Assembly: GCF_001192835.1 (NCBI RefSeq) | Contig: NZ_DF968182.1 | Span: 1,986,345-2,050,344, forward strand | Origin: Lentimicrobium saccharophilum | Lineage (GTDB): Bacteria > Bacteroidota > Bacteroidia > Bacteroidales > Lentimicrobiaceae | DNA length: 64,000 nt | Direction: 5' to 3' | Shown here: positions 63,248 through 64,000 of the stretch, piece by piece | Layout of the letters: every line of letters starts with the position of its first letter | How positions within the stretch are numbered: position 1 is the first letter of the stretch | Notes under the pieces: generated by a model | What the model saw: the letters and a program-made list of their open reading frames with translations, nothing else | What the model was told of the DNA's origin: nothing | Database searches by the model: none | Program-made: the position numbers and the translations under genes

Positions 63248-64000
63248 ATGTTATTGTTCAGGAATACAAATCACCTTGTTTTCAATCTGCTCGCAACAGG
63301 AATGCTGGCCATAATAGCCTGTGCCAATCCGGTAGCACCGACAGGAGGTCCAAAAGACACTACCCCGCCGGAAATTATCCGGTCTGTACCCGAAAACCAG
63401 AGTGTCAATTTTAACAGCGACAGGGTGACAATCACGTTCAGCGAATTTGTCAACCTGAAAGACATCAACACACAGCTGATGGTATCGCCGCCCCTATCGG
63501 AACAGCCTGATTTTGTGATGAAGGGCAAAACCCTGACCATGAAATTCAGGGAGGCCCTGAAAGAAAACACGACATACAATTTCTTTTTCGGCGATGCCAT
63601 CGTTGATATTACCGAGTCTAACCCTGTTCCGGGCTATAGCTTCACTTTTTCAACCGGCCCAGTGATAGACTCGCTGTCAATGAGCGGCAAAGTGCTGAAT
63701 GCTTTTACTTTACAGCCTGTCAAGGGTGCCTTCGTTATGCTTTATGACAGCATCAGCGATTCCATCCCTTATAAAATACGGCCTTACTATGTGGCCCGGA
63801 CAAGCGAATCCGGTGAATTCAGGCTCAACAACCTGCGTGGCAACAGATACCTGATGTTTGCGCTTACGGATATTAATTCCAATTACATCTACGATATGCC
63901 AACCGAGGATATCGGATTTTCCGACACCCTGGTTGAACCGGATATTCCGGCAATAAAACTACCTGAACTTGGTCCGGGAAGTGAGGAAGTGCCCCTGGAT
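63248..64000 (+). CDS. Ig-like domain lipoprotein (partial, N-terminal 251 aa)
   Basis: An open frame from ATG 63248 runs to the right window edge without a stop. Lipoprotein signal with Cys near residue 25 (MLAIIAC). Then PTGGPKDTTPPEI, SVNFNSDRVTITFSEFVNLKD and ENTTYNFFFGDAIVDITE match the SbsA-type bacterial Ig-like domain of a Bacteroidota lipoprotein family. From ~140 a carboxypeptidase-regulatory-like fold follows (LSGKVLNA-type strand, then SGEFRLNNLRGNRYLMFAL). Function unknown, probably envelope structure. It diverges from the M1 peptidase gene with a 205-bp gap. Confidence 0.82.
   Translation, partial: MLLFRNTNHLVFNLLATGMLAIIACANPVAPTGGPKDTTPPEIIRSVPENQSVNFNSDRVTITFSEFVNLKDINTQLMVSPPLSEQPDFVMKGKTLTMKFREALKENTTYNFFFGDAIVDITESNPVPGYSFTFSTGPVIDSLSMSGKVLNAFTLQPVKGAFVMLYDSISDSIPYKIRPYYVARTSESGEFRLNNLRGNRYLMFALTDINSNYIYDMPTEDIGFSDTLVEPDIPAIKLPELGPGSEEVPLD

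Overview
The window reads as a Bacteroidota (Bacteroidales or Marinilabiliales-like) chromosome segment. Evidence: SusC/SusD pairs, T9SS-type C-terminal sorting tails, a split methylmalonyl-CoA mutase, DUF6377/SusR-type regulation, TAnnTTTG-like promoters and weak Shine-Dalgarno signals. No rRNA, tRNA or CRISPR array was found.

Region 1, about 1-13,453, is visibly AT-rich accessory DNA, nearly all read leftwards. At its left end is an expanded Ter (TerD/TerY) stress operon: four TerD paralogues, three vWA proteins, a 59-aa basic protein, a bacterial PH protein, a YggT-like membrane protein and the start of a PP2C-type phosphatase cut by the window edge. To its right, 6,881-13,453 has the architecture of an integron gene-cassette array. 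Four large palindromic sites of about 136-140 bp separate gene blocks, and the start of each block is complementary to its own end (GTT.../...AAC), as expected of attC-bounded cassettes. The cassettes carry a lipoprotein, an Erm(F)-type 23S rRNA methyltransferase, a secreted MORN-type protein with an unknown protein, and a three-gene zinc-ribbon/DUF488/DUF488 operon. The array stops 20 bp from the 3' end of a 603-aa tyrosine recombinase whose base composition looks like the host chromosome. I read this as an integron-like platform with a non-canonical integrase.

Region 2, 15,286-23,913, is host-like DNA with repeat-rich gaps: 7-9 bp microsatellites, nested micro-palindromes, a complete IS1595-type element with an 8-bp target duplication, a TIGR01777 epimerase, and mutA-mutB of the succinate/propionate route. 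After mutB a segment of about 240 bp is present three times, followed by a 22-bp minisatellite.

Region 3, 23,914-41,915, is carbohydrate-centred. A DUF4838 protein precedes a polysaccharide utilisation locus: SusR-like sensor/regulator, SusC, SusD, SusE-like, GH66 dextranase-like, GH31 alpha-glucosidase-like and a six-hairpin (GH15/debranching-like) enzyme. The gene order matches the known Bacteroides dextran locus, so alpha-1,6-glucan is the likely substrate. The SusCD pair would import oligosaccharides released by the surface GH66, and GH31 plus the last enzyme would finish them to glucose.

Region 4, 42,055-64,000, is mostly housekeeping: PPK2, GNAT plus PLP racemase, a DEDDh exonuclease, an IscX-like protein, DUF4919, a LamG-SH3 membrane protein, a repeat-TPR-double AAA+ protein, a PPP-type phosphatase with gpmA, a TMEM260/DUF2723 glycosyltransferase, a polysaccharide deacetylase, a HigBA-type toxin-antitoxin pair, two T9SS-exported proteins (CotH kinase-like and M1 peptidase), and the start of an Ig-like lipoprotein cut by the right edge.
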